Assembly: GCA_016206875.1 (NCBI GenBank)
Contig: JACQQR010000219.1
Span: 1 to 5,277 of the forward strand
Source: Candidatus Omnitrophota bacterium
GTDB taxonomy: Bacteria; Omnitrophota; Omnitrophia; Omnitrophales; JACROU01
DNA: 5,277 nucleotides
Reading direction: 5' to 3'
This document shows, one piece after another, positions 1 to 4,740 of the stretch. Below the pieces are notes generated by a model. It did no database searches and was not told the origin of the DNA. It worked only from the letters and a program-made list of their open reading frames with translations. Numbering within the stretch: position 1 is the stretch's first letter; every line of letters starts with the position of its first letter. Made by a program: the position numbers and the translations under genes.

Positions 1-14
1 CAGTCACTTTTTCC

Positions 15-54
15 CTTACATAAAATTTACACTCTCTTCACGCGTGTCACACAT
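15..54 (+). promoter_or_regulatory. Pho-box-like direct repeat array upstream of the porin
   Basis: Heptamers recur every 11 bp: CTTACAT (15-21), TTTACAC (26-32), TTCACGC (37-43) and a weaker CACACAT (48-54), separated by 4-nt, partly A/T-rich spacers. The 11-bp, 7+4 architecture is that of PhoB boxes (CTGTCAT-type repeats in E. coli), which place repeats on one DNA face. The array closely matches the one before pstS (1599-1627): 20 of 29 positions are identical, including 14 of 15 over the TTACATAAA-TTTAC core. A -10-like hexamer follows at 63. Binding by a PhoB-type response regulator is inferred from spacing and from the downstream genes. Confidence 0.6.
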
Positions 55-62
55 CCATTTTT

Positions 63-68
63 TATGAT
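63..68 (+). promoter_or_regulatory. Candidate -10 hexamer of the porin promoter
   Basis: TATGAT differs from the TATAAT consensus at one position and lies 8 bp downstream of the last Pho-box-like heptamer. No good TTGACA-type -35 is present at the usual distance, as expected for an activator-dependent promoter where the activator occupies the -35 region. Transcription would start around position 75, putting the palindrome at 79-114 inside the 5' leader. Confidence 0.45.
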
Positions 69-78
69 TCTTAAGCAT

Positions 79-114
79 TGAAGGTGACTGTCACTTTAGT
101 GACTGTCACCTTCA
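79..114. repeat. 36-bp near-perfect palindrome in the porin leader
   Basis: The outer arms TGAAGGTGAC (79-88) and GTCACCTTCA (105-114) are exact reverse complements. The same 11-mer GTGACTGTCAC occurs twice in direct orientation (84-94 and 99-109), each copy itself a dyad around a central T. Only two symmetric positions mismatch in the whole 36 bp. It lies between the -10 hexamer and the Shine-Dalgarno, so the RNA can fold into one long hairpin or two small ones. It could be a REP-like interspersed palindrome, a dyad operator or a leader stem. CATT occurs on both sides (76-79 and 113-116), too short to prove a target duplication. No U-tract follows, so it is not a standard terminator. Confidence 0.7.
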
Positions 115-126
115 TTTGGAACTCAC

Positions 127-135
127 AGGAGGAGG
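127..135 (+). promoter_or_regulatory. Strong Shine-Dalgarno deciding the porin start
   Basis: AGGAGGAGG ends 4 nt before ATG 140. It fixes the start there rather than at the in-frame TTG at 116, which has no ribosome site and would put charged, non-signal residues ahead of the secretion signal. Confidence 0.85.
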
Positions 136-139
136 AATT

Positions 140-1591
140 ATGAAATCAAAAAAATTAGCGGCGCTGGCCTGCTTGTTTAGTTTGGCGATGACGCCGGCAG
201 CATGGGCAGACGTGGATCAAGTAGCGGCGTTGTCCAAAATGGTTCAAGAAATGGGAAGAGAAATGAACCAAATGAAAAAAACTATTGAGCGGCAGGACGA
301 CAAAATCCGCCAGCTCGAAATTAAAGGGCATCTAGAAAGCCCATCCGGAACACAAGCAGTGAGTGAACCTTCTGTTATGACAGATAAAGATTTTGAGGAT
401 CGCTTGTCAACCGCGTTGGGAGGTTCTAATAAATGGCTGAAGGATTTGAAGTTTGGGGGGGATTTACGGCTTCGCTACGAAGGGTTTGATTTTACGAGCG
501 GAAATCCCAGCGAAACGGACCCGCGTAACCGCTTCCGCTTTCGTTTGCGTTATGGATTTGAAAAGAAATTTAGCGATGAAATGAAAATAGGATTTGCTAT
601 GGCCTCCGGCGAACAAACCAACGGCACCAATGTGGATCCTCTTTCAACTAACAGCACGTTTGACAACGTGTTCAATTTTAAAAATATTTTTATCGAGAAG
701 GCCTACGCAACCTACATGCCCAACTGGGCCAAAATCGGTCCGGTCGAGAAACTTGAAATAACGGGGGGCAAGGCCAATAATCCGTTTGAATTAGGCTCAT
801 CGGAACTGATTTGGGATCGCGATGTCAAACCGGAAGGTATCTATGAAAAAGTAGATATTAAGGTTATTGAATCCGACAACCTGGATCTCAAAGCCTATAT
901 CACGGGCGGCCAATACATACTTGACGAAGATTCCAGTCTGGCCAGCGCAGGAGATGCCCAGCTTTTTGCGGTTCAGGGAGGCCTCAACCCTGTGTTTTAT
1001 GTTCCTTTTCTGGAACGTCCGGTCGACATGCTTCAGGCTGTTTCCTACTACAATTATGCCGATTTTGCCAACGGCAGTAACTTTATTATCGGTACGACAA
1101 GCCTTGCCAACGGAAACCCAAACACGAGCGGCCCTACCACGCAATTGGACACGCGTAATTTCCAAGTGATTGAATCGTATTCGGAATTAGCCCTTTATCC
1201 ATATGGTTTTCCCACGCGACTTTTCCTGGACGTTGCGGGGAATCCTGCCAGCAGCCCGATTGCCTCGCAAGGGCCTACAATTCTTCATTCTAATTTTGCC
1301 TGGGCTATCGGCACGCGCTTAGGGCAGCTCAAACAGAAAGGGGATTGGGAGGCGAGGTACGAGTACCGTTATATCGGAGCCAATGCGGTTGTAGGCGCCT
1401 TTAGTGACAGCGATTTTGGCCTGGGAGGAGTGGGCAAACAAGGAAGCGTGGTGAAACTGGCTTACATGATCACAGATAGTTTGGCGTTGGCGGGTTCCAT
1501 GAATTTTACAGATAACTTGAACGCGGGCACAGCCGGAGTCATGGATCAGCAAACGCGCCGGTTTCAGTTGGACCTGGTTTGGAAGTTCTAA
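140..1591 (+). CDS. Outer-membrane porin with N-terminal coiled coil, probably phosphate-regulated
   Basis: A 483-residue protein predicted to form a beta-barrel channel in the outer membrane. Residues 1-23 are a typical signal peptide (basic MKSKK, hydrophobic core, AWA cleavage site before Asp24). Residues 26-62 are rich in heptad-spaced Leu/Met/Ile and charged residues and look like a short coiled coil, perhaps trimerising or contacting peptidoglycan. From about residue 103 (KFGGDLRLRYEGF) the sequence becomes alternating amphipathic strands (LRLRYEGF, NRFRFRLRYGFEKKF, WEARYEYRYIGA), ending in FQLDLVWKF, the C-terminal Phe expected for outer-membrane barrels. This layout fits the 'putative porin' (Porin_5-like) families. 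The substrate cannot be read from sequence. The Pho-box-like promoter and adjacent pst genes suggest anion/phosphate entry, analogous in role to PhoE or OprP but not evidently homologous. The start is set by the strong ribosome site at 127-135. Confidence 0.88.
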   Translation: MKSKKLAALACLFSLAMTPAAWADVDQVAALSKMVQEMGREMNQMKKTIERQDDKIRQLEIKGHLESPSGTQAVSEPSVMTDKDFEDRLSTALGGSNKWLKDLKFGGDLRLRYEGFDFTSGNPSETDPRNRFRFRLRYGFEKKFSDEMKIGFAMASGEQTNGTNVDPLSTNSTFDNVFNFKNIFIEKAYATYMPNWAKIGPVEKLEITGGKANNPFELGSSELIWDRDVKPEGIYEKVDIKVIESDNLDLKAYITGGQYILDEDSSLASAGDAQLFAVQGGLNPVFYVPFLERPVDMLQAVSYYNYADFANGSNFIIGTTSLANGNPNTSGPTTQLDTRNFQVIESYSELALYPYGFPTRLFLDVAGNPASSPIASQGPTILHSNFAWAIGTRLGQLKQKGDWEARYEYRYIGANAVVGAFSDSDFGLGGVGKQGSVVKLAYMITDSLALAGSMNFTDNLNAGTAGVMDQQTRRFQLDLVWKF

Positions 1592-1598
1592 TGCAGCT

Positions 1599-1627
1599 TT
1601 TACATAAACTTTACGTAGTCTTGACAT
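1599..1627 (+). promoter_or_regulatory. Pho-box-like direct repeats upstream of pstS
   Basis: Three heptamers recur at exact 11-bp steps: TTTACAT (1599-1605), TTTACGT (1610-1616) and TTGACAT (1621-1627), with 4-nt spacers AAAC and AGTC. The third also contains TTGACA, a consensus -35 hexamer. The -10 is uncertain: CATAAA (1638-1643) sits at the 10-bp distance usual for PhoB-dependent promoters but would leave a leader of only about 10 nt. The array shares its core with the porin promoter at 15-43, so both genes are probably controlled by the same response regulator. It starts 7 bp after the porin stop, and no terminator hairpin is visible between the genes, so some read-through from the porin is likely. 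Confidence 0.65.
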
Positions 1628-1660
1628 GATGCAGAACCATAAACGTTACAAGGAGCTTCT

Positions 1661-2704
1661 ATGAAACGGACCAATAGATTTTTAGCTTCGGCTGCAGGCA
1701 TATTAAGTTTGATGATGATGCTCACACCGCTGGGATTTGCGGATAGGCCCAAATTAATTAATGGAGCCGGCGCTACATTTCCGTATCCTATCTATTCAAA
1801 ATGGTTTTCCGAATATCAAAAAGTAAATCCGTCAGTCAATTTTAACTATCAGTCGATCGGATCGGGAGGAGGCATCAAGCAGATTTCCGCCCGCACAGTA
1901 GACTTTGGCGCTTCCGATGCGTTCCTAACCAACGAACAACTGAAAGCGGCGCCCGGAAGGCTCATTCATATTCCAACCGTAGCCGGGGCGGTGGTGGTTA
2001 CCTATCATCTTCCGGGCGTAAGCGAAAAATTGAAGCTGACGCCCGATGCGATTTCCGGCATTTTTTTGGGAGAAATAAAAAAATGGGATGACCCCGCCAT
2101 TAGCGGAAATAATCCGGATGTGAGTTTGCCCAACGCGGATATCATTGTAGTGCACCGGTCCGATGGCAGCGGAACCACGAATATTTTTACCGATTATCTT
2201 TCTTCTATATCATCTACGTGGAAAAGAAATGTTGGAAAGGGAACATCAGTGAGCTGGCCGGTGGGGCTAGGGGGCAAAGGAAATGAGGGCGTTGCAGGCA
2301 CCATCAAACAAACGCCTAATTCGCTGGGTTATGTGGAGCTGGCTTATGCCGAGAAAAATCATCTTGCTTATGCTCAAGTGCAAAATAAATCAGGAAATTT
2401 CATCACCCCTTCTTTAGAGTCCACGACAAAAGCCATACAAGGAAAATTAGACGACATGCCGGGCGATTTCCGGGTTTCATTGGTGAACCCGGATGGGCCC
2501 GAGGCTTATCCTATAGCCGGTTTTACCTGGATTTTGATTTATCAGAAACAAAAAGACGCCCAAAAAGGGCGGGCCGTCGTGGAATTTTTAAAATGGGCTG
2601 TTCGCGACGGGCAAAAGTACGCTAACGAACTGCTGTATGCGTCACTTCCACAAGAAATGGCGGAGAAGATTGATAGCAAGCTCGAGGAAATCCAGATCGG
2701 CTGA
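1661..2704 (+). CDS. pstS: Periplasmic phosphate-binding protein PstS
   Basis: The 347-residue substrate-binding protein of the high-affinity phosphate ABC transporter, nearly the length of E. coli PstS (346). The signal peptide covers residues 1-27 (KR-rich start, hydrophobic core with MMML, LGFA before Asp28), with no lipobox Cys, so the mature protein should be free in the periplasm. Phosphate-binding motifs are all present: GAGATFP (35-41), YQSIGSGGG (63-71), VDFGASDA (80-87, the Asp that accepts a phosphate hydrogen bond) and HRSDGSGTT (165-173, the Arg/Asp/Ser/Gly/Thr loop). GYVELAYA and a C-terminal helix complete the fold. AAGGAG at 1650-1655 lies 5 nt before ATG. It is first in the pst operon, behind a Pho-box-like array, and its end overlaps pstC. 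Confidence 0.97.
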   Translation: MKRTNRFLASAAGILSLMMMLTPLGFADRPKLINGAGATFPYPIYSKWFSEYQKVNPSVNFNYQSIGSGGGIKQISARTVDFGASDAFLTNEQLKAAPGRLIHIPTVAGAVVVTYHLPGVSEKLKLTPDAISGIFLGEIKKWDDPAISGNNPDVSLPNADIIVVHRSDGSGTTNIFTDYLSSISSTWKRNVGKGTSVSWPVGLGGKGNEGVAGTIKQTPNSLGYVELAYAEKNHLAYAQVQNKSGNFITPSLESTTKAIQGKLDDMPGDFRVSLVNPDGPEAYPIAGFTWILIYQKQKDAQKGRAVVEFLKWAVRDGQKYANELLYASLPQEMAEKIDSKLEEIQIG

Positions 2705-3665
2705 TTTAGAGCGTATTGAAAGCCTCATCAAAAAGGGCGCCCCGCGAGGGCGGCTTATTGATGAGGCTTTCCGTATTTTTGTCGGCGTGCTGGCATGGTC
2801 CAGCGTCGGACTGGCGGTGCTTCTTTTTCTGGTTCTCTTACGGGAATCCTGGCCTTCTATCCGGCAATTTGGCTGGGCATTTCTTTGGTCTTCAGAATGG
2901 GATGCGGTCAAGGAGCATTTCGGCATCCTCCCGGTTATCTATGGCACATTAGTCTCCTCACTGCTCGCGTTGATATTTGCAGTGCCGCTTTCTATGGGCA
3001 TCGCTATCTTTTTATCCGAGCTAGGCCCTCCTTGGATTCGAAAACCGCTCGCCGCTTTAATTGAACTATTGGCGGCTATTCCCAGTGTAATTTATGGGCT
3101 TTGGGGGATTTTCGTATTGTGTCCGGTCTTGAGAACTGTGGTTGAGCCTTTTCTCGGCAAACATTTTGGATTCCTTCCTTTATTTCAAGGGCCTTCTTAC
3201 GGAGTCGGGATGCTTGCGGCAGGAATTATTTTGAGCATTATGATTATTCCCACGATCTCTTCCATTTCTCGCGAAATATTTTTGACGATTCCGACTCCGC
3301 TAAAAGAAGGGGCGCTGGCATTGGGCGCAACGCGATGGGAAATGATACAGCTTGCCGTACTGCCGCCAAGCCGTTCCGGAATTTTGGGGGCGGTTCTCCT
3401 GGGACTTGGCCGCGCGCTGGGTGAGACTATGGCCGTCACCATGGTCATCGGAAACCGTCACGACATTTCGCTTTCCCTTTTTGAGCCTGCTTACACAATG
3501 GCATCTCTGATTGCCAACGAATTTAGTGAAGCAACGACTCCGCTTTATACCGCGGCTTTGGTAGAAACAGGACTGGTGCTGCTTATTGTCACCTTGATCT
3601 TGAATATTATTGCGCGGGTGCTGGTTTGGTCTGTCTCGCGGCAAGTCAAGGGGGTGCCGGCATGA
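2670..3665 (+). CDS. pstC: Phosphate ABC transporter permease PstC
   Basis: An inner-membrane permease that pairs with PstA to form the phosphate channel. With the TTG start at 2670 it has 331 residues (E. coli PstC has 319). TM1 is about residues 36-57, followed by WPSI. The core has the family signatures FGILPVIYGTLVSS (84-97), LAAIPSVIYGLWGIF (134-148), SREIFLTIP (200-208), the EAA coupling loop EGALALGATRWEMIQLAVLP (213-232) that docks on PstB, and LGRALGETMAVTMVIGN (246-262). The start is uncertain: ATG 2637 (342 residues) lacks a ribosome site and would overlap pstS by 68 bp, whereas TTG 2670 has GGAG at 2662-2665 and overlaps by 35 bp. No ATG/GTG/TTG lies between 2670 and TM1 in this frame. 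The N-terminal tail (residues 17-34, plus a duplicated Arg-Ile) is encoded by an inserted palindromic element. The stop overlaps pstA by ATGA. Confidence 0.93.
   Translation: MIASSRKSRSADLERIESLIKKGAPRGRLIDEAFRIFVGVLAWSSVGLAVLLFLVLLRESWPSIRQFGWAFLWSSEWDAVKEHFGILPVIYGTLVSSLLALIFAVPLSMGIAIFLSELGPPWIRKPLAALIELLAAIPSVIYGLWGIFVLCPVLRTVVEPFLGKHFGFLPLFQGPSYGVGMLAAGIILSIMIIPTISSISREIFLTIPTPLKEGALALGATRWEMIQLAVLPPSRSGILGAVLLGLGRALGETMAVTMVIGNRHDISLSLFEPAYTMASLIANEFSEATTPLYTAALVETGLVLLIVTLILNIIARVLVWSVSRQVKGVPA
2712..2717. repeat. Left 6-bp target duplication (CGTATT) of the pstC element
   Basis: CGTATT abuts the left inverted end at 2718 and is repeated at 2772-2777 abutting the right end at 2771. 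In both places it is read as the codons CGT ATT (Arg-Ile) in the pstC frame. The match stops exactly at the 6-bp boundaries. Confidence 0.62.
2718..2771. mobile_element. 54-bp palindromic element inserted in frame in pstC
   Basis: The ends GAAAGCCTCATCAA (2718-2731) and TTGATGAGGCTTTC (2758-2771) are perfect 14-bp inverted repeats. Inside, CGCCC (2738-2742) and GGGCG (2748-2752) form a second small stem. The element is flanked exactly by a 6-bp direct repeat, CGTATT at 2712-2717 and 2772-2777, as expected for a target-site duplication. Element plus one duplication is 60 bp, i.e. 20 codons, and the reading frame of pstC is kept: the insert encodes ESLIKKGAPRGRLIDEAF and Arg-Ile occurs on both sides. 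This is read as a tiny non-autonomous palindromic element. The family is unknown to me. Its hairpin lies just after the pstS stop and could also protect the 3' end of pstS mRNA. Confidence 0.68.
2772..2777. repeat. Right 6-bp target duplication (CGTATT) of the pstC element
   Basis: Second copy of the duplication, immediately after the right inverted end and directly before the codons of the first transmembrane segment. Removing the element and one copy would leave Arg-Ile-Phe continuous in PstC. Confidence 0.62.
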
Positions 3666-4504
3666 ATCAGATAGGACGAAAAATTTTTAGCGCCGCCATG
3701 GTGTTGGCCACGCTTATTTGCGCTGTTGTTGTGCTCGTCCCATTAATCAGCATTTTGATTTACTTGATTTCCAAAGGCATCGGAAGCGTCAATCTGGACT
3801 TTTTCACTCACTTGCCGCGCCCTGTGGGGGAGGCAGGCGGGGGTATGGCCAATGCGATTGTGGGGAGCCTGCTCTTAATAGCGCTGGCTTGTTTGTGGGC
3901 TATTCCTGTGGGCGTTTTCGGGGGTGTGTATTTATCGGAGTTTGGGAAAGGTACGATGTCATCCGTTATCCGTTTCACTGCCGATGTATTGACCGGCGTC
4001 CCTTCCATTGTTATAGGAATTTTTGCTTATACGCTGTTTGTGCTCCCCATGAGGAGCTTTTCTGTTTTGAGCGGCGCGTTCGCCTTGGGGGTCATGCTGA
4101 TTCCGGTTACATTACGCACAACCGAAGAAATTGTGAAGACGGTCCCGGTTACCTTACGCGAGGCGGCGTTGGCGTTAGGCATCAACCGCTTTCGGACCAC
4201 GGTGAGCATTGTGATGAAAACAGCGATGTCGGGAATTATGACGGGAATCTTGCTGGCCATCGCCCGGGTGAGTGGAGAAACTGCCCCGCTTCTTTTCACT
4301 GCTTTTGGAAACAGGGTGTGGAGTCAAAGCCTCACCGAACCCATCGCGGCTTTGCCTCTGCAGATTTTTGCCTACGCCATTTCTCCTTTCGAAGACTGGC
4401 ATAGACAGGCTTGGGCCGGGGCCTTAGTTTTAATCGGGATTGTATTTGCTTTAACTTTAATCAGCCGGTTCTTGACAAAAACGAGGTACCAGGCGCATCA
4501 TTAA
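3662..4504 (+). CDS. pstA: Phosphate ABC transporter permease PstA
   Basis: A 280-residue inner-membrane permease, partner of PstC. TM1 is about residues 10-36. Family signatures follow in order: EAGGGMANAIVGSLLLI (57-73), the VYLSEFGKG turn (89-97), the ADVLTGVPSIVIGIFAY helix (107-123), RTTEEIVKTVP (152-162), the EAA coupling loop REAALALGINRFRTTVSIVM (166-185) that contacts PstB, and LLAIARVSGETAPLLFTAFGN (197-217), diagnostic of PstA. The start at ATG 3662 overlaps the pstC stop (ATGA) and is preceded by AAGGGGG at 3648-3654, so an earlier in-frame GTG/ATG at 3626 is not needed. Translation is probably coupled to pstC. The stop TAA (4502-4504) lies inside the left 8-bp target duplication of the MITE that follows. 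Confidence 0.96.
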   Translation: MNQIGRKIFSAAMVLATLICAVVVLVPLISILIYLISKGIGSVNLDFFTHLPRPVGEAGGGMANAIVGSLLLIALACLWAIPVGVFGGVYLSEFGKGTMSSVIRFTADVLTGVPSIVIGIFAYTLFVLPMRSFSVLSGAFALGVMLIPVTLRTTEEIVKTVPVTLREAALALGINRFRTTVSIVMKTAMSGIMTGILLAIARVSGETAPLLFTAFGNRVWSQSLTEPIAALPLQIFAYAISPFEDWHRQAWAGALVLIGIVFALTLISRFLTKTRYQAHH

Positions 4505-4505
4505 G
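4498..4505. repeat. Left 8-bp target duplication (TCATTAAG) of the MITE
   Basis: TCATTAAG directly abuts the GTAA end of the element at 4506 and is repeated perfectly at 4718-4725. It contains the last codon's end and the TAA stop of pstA, so insertion left pstA intact. Confidence 0.88.
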
Positions 4506-4537
4506 GTAACCGTTCAGCTGCCCCTCTCCCTTCCGCC
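4506..4537 (+). repeat. Left terminal inverted repeat of the MITE
   Basis: It starts GTAACCGTTCAGCTGCCCC and ends TTCCGCC. Against the reverse complement of 4686-4717 it differs only at 4512, 4518 and 4527. Its inner end folds further as CGCC-GAA-GGCG (4534-4544). Confidence 0.88.
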
Positions 4538-4558
4538 GAAGGCGAGAAAGGGAGAGGG
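4522..4558. repeat. Hairpin CCCTCTCCC / GGGAGAGGG in the MITE left arm
   Basis: The perfect 9-bp arms are 4522-4530 and 4550-4558. The left arm lies within the terminal inverted repeat. A second CCCTCTCCC at 4636-4644 can compete for the same GGGAGAGGG, giving alternative long-range pairing in RNA or single-stranded DNA. Confidence 0.75.
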
Positions 4559-4563
4559 ACTCA

Positions 4564-4598
4564 GGGTGAGGGTTTTGTTTGGCGCTACACCCTCACCC
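4564..4598. repeat. Central hairpin GGGTGAGGG / CCCTCACCC of the MITE
   Basis: The perfect 9-bp arms are 4564-4572 and 4590-4598 around a 17-nt loop. This is the symmetry centre of the original element: matching GGGAGAGGG and CCCTCTCCC blocks lie on either side of it. Confidence 0.75.
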
Positions 4599-4606
4599 CG
4601 GCGCTC

Positions 4607-4630
4607 CGCCTGCCTGCCGGCAGGCAGGCG
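4607..4630. repeat. Perfect 24-bp palindrome nested in the MITE
   Basis: CGCCTGCCTGCC (4607-4618) is followed with no spacer by its exact reverse complement (4619-4630). It sits in a 37-nt stretch between CCCTCACCC and CCCTCTCCC, whereas the mirrored place in the left arm has only 5 nt (4559-4563). It therefore looks like an extra unit gained by the right arm. Confidence 0.8.
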
Positions 4631-4662
4631 TCCGGCCCTCTCCCTCTGCTGTCTCGATCGCG

Positions 4663-4691
4663 CCCGCCTCGGCGGGTCCGCCTGTGGCGGA
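4663..4691. repeat. Two tandem small hairpins in the MITE right arm
   Basis: CCCGCC-TC-GGCGGG (4663-4676) is followed at once by TCCGCC-TGT-GGCGGA (4677-4691), the second using the inner end of the right terminal repeat. The left arm has the equivalent of the second hairpin only. Confidence 0.6.
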
Positions 4692-4717
4692 AGGGCGAGG
4701 GGCAACTGAATGGTTAC
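4686..4717 (-). repeat. Right terminal inverted repeat of the MITE
   Basis: Read on the - strand it starts GTAACCATTCAGTTGCCCC and ends TTCCGCC, 29 of 32 identical to the left end. It is followed directly by the second TCATTAAG. Confidence 0.88.
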
Positions 4718-4725
4718 TCATTAAG
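4718..4725. repeat. Right 8-bp target duplication (TCATTAAG) of the MITE
   Basis: Exact copy of 4498-4505. If the element and one copy are removed, the pstA TAA would be followed after 16 bp by the pstB ATG, the tight spacing expected in a pst operon. Confidence 0.88.
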
Positions 4726-4740
4726 CGAGGTTTGTGTACG

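Larger units (their letters stand above)
4506..4717. mobile_element. 212-bp MITE with GTAA ends, IS66-like rules, between pstA and pstB
   Basis: The terminal inverted repeats are 32 bp each (4506-4537 and 4686-4717), matching at 29 of 32 positions and beginning 5'-GTAACC. The element is bounded by a perfect 8-bp direct repeat TCATTAAG (4498-4505, 4718-4725). It has no credible ORF, so it would need a transposase in trans. Known IS66-family elements have GTAA termini and make 8-bp duplications; assignment to that family is therefore a reasoned inference, not a homology result. The interior holds several hairpins: CCCTCTCCC/GGGAGAGGG, GGGTGAGGG/CCCTCACCC, a 24-bp palindrome, CCCGCC/GGCGGG and TCCGCC/GGCGGA. 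Transcribed within the operon it would form a large structured RNA between pstA and pstB. No U-tract follows, so it is not an obvious terminator. It accounts for nearly all of the 236 bp between these genes. Confidence 0.88.

Noticed and set aside
116..139. Upstream in-frame TTG start for the porin
   Set aside because: No ribosome site precedes it, it would put non-signal residues before the secretion signal, and AGGAGGAGG sits ideally for ATG 140.
150..190. Lipoprotein signal (Cys11 in the porin leader)
   Set aside because: The Cys is in the middle of the hydrophobic core without a lipobox context, while AWA before Asp24 is a clear signal peptidase I site.
797..1165. Antisense ORF within the porin gene
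   Set aside because: It is a shadow of the porin reading frame, with no ribosome site or recognisable domain; the sense frame has clear signal-peptide and barrel features.
2470..2492. Hairpin CCGGGTT / AACCCGG inside pstS
   Set aside because: It is a 7-bp stem in well-conserved coding sequence with no flanking duplication and no U-tract; chance and codon constraints explain it.
4607..4630. CRISPR repeat unit
   Set aside because: It is a single perfect palindrome without repeated copies separated by spacers.
4506..4717. Rho-independent terminator between pstA and pstB
   Set aside because: The stems are large but no T-run follows any of them on the + strand, and exact inverted ends plus target duplication identify a mobile element instead.
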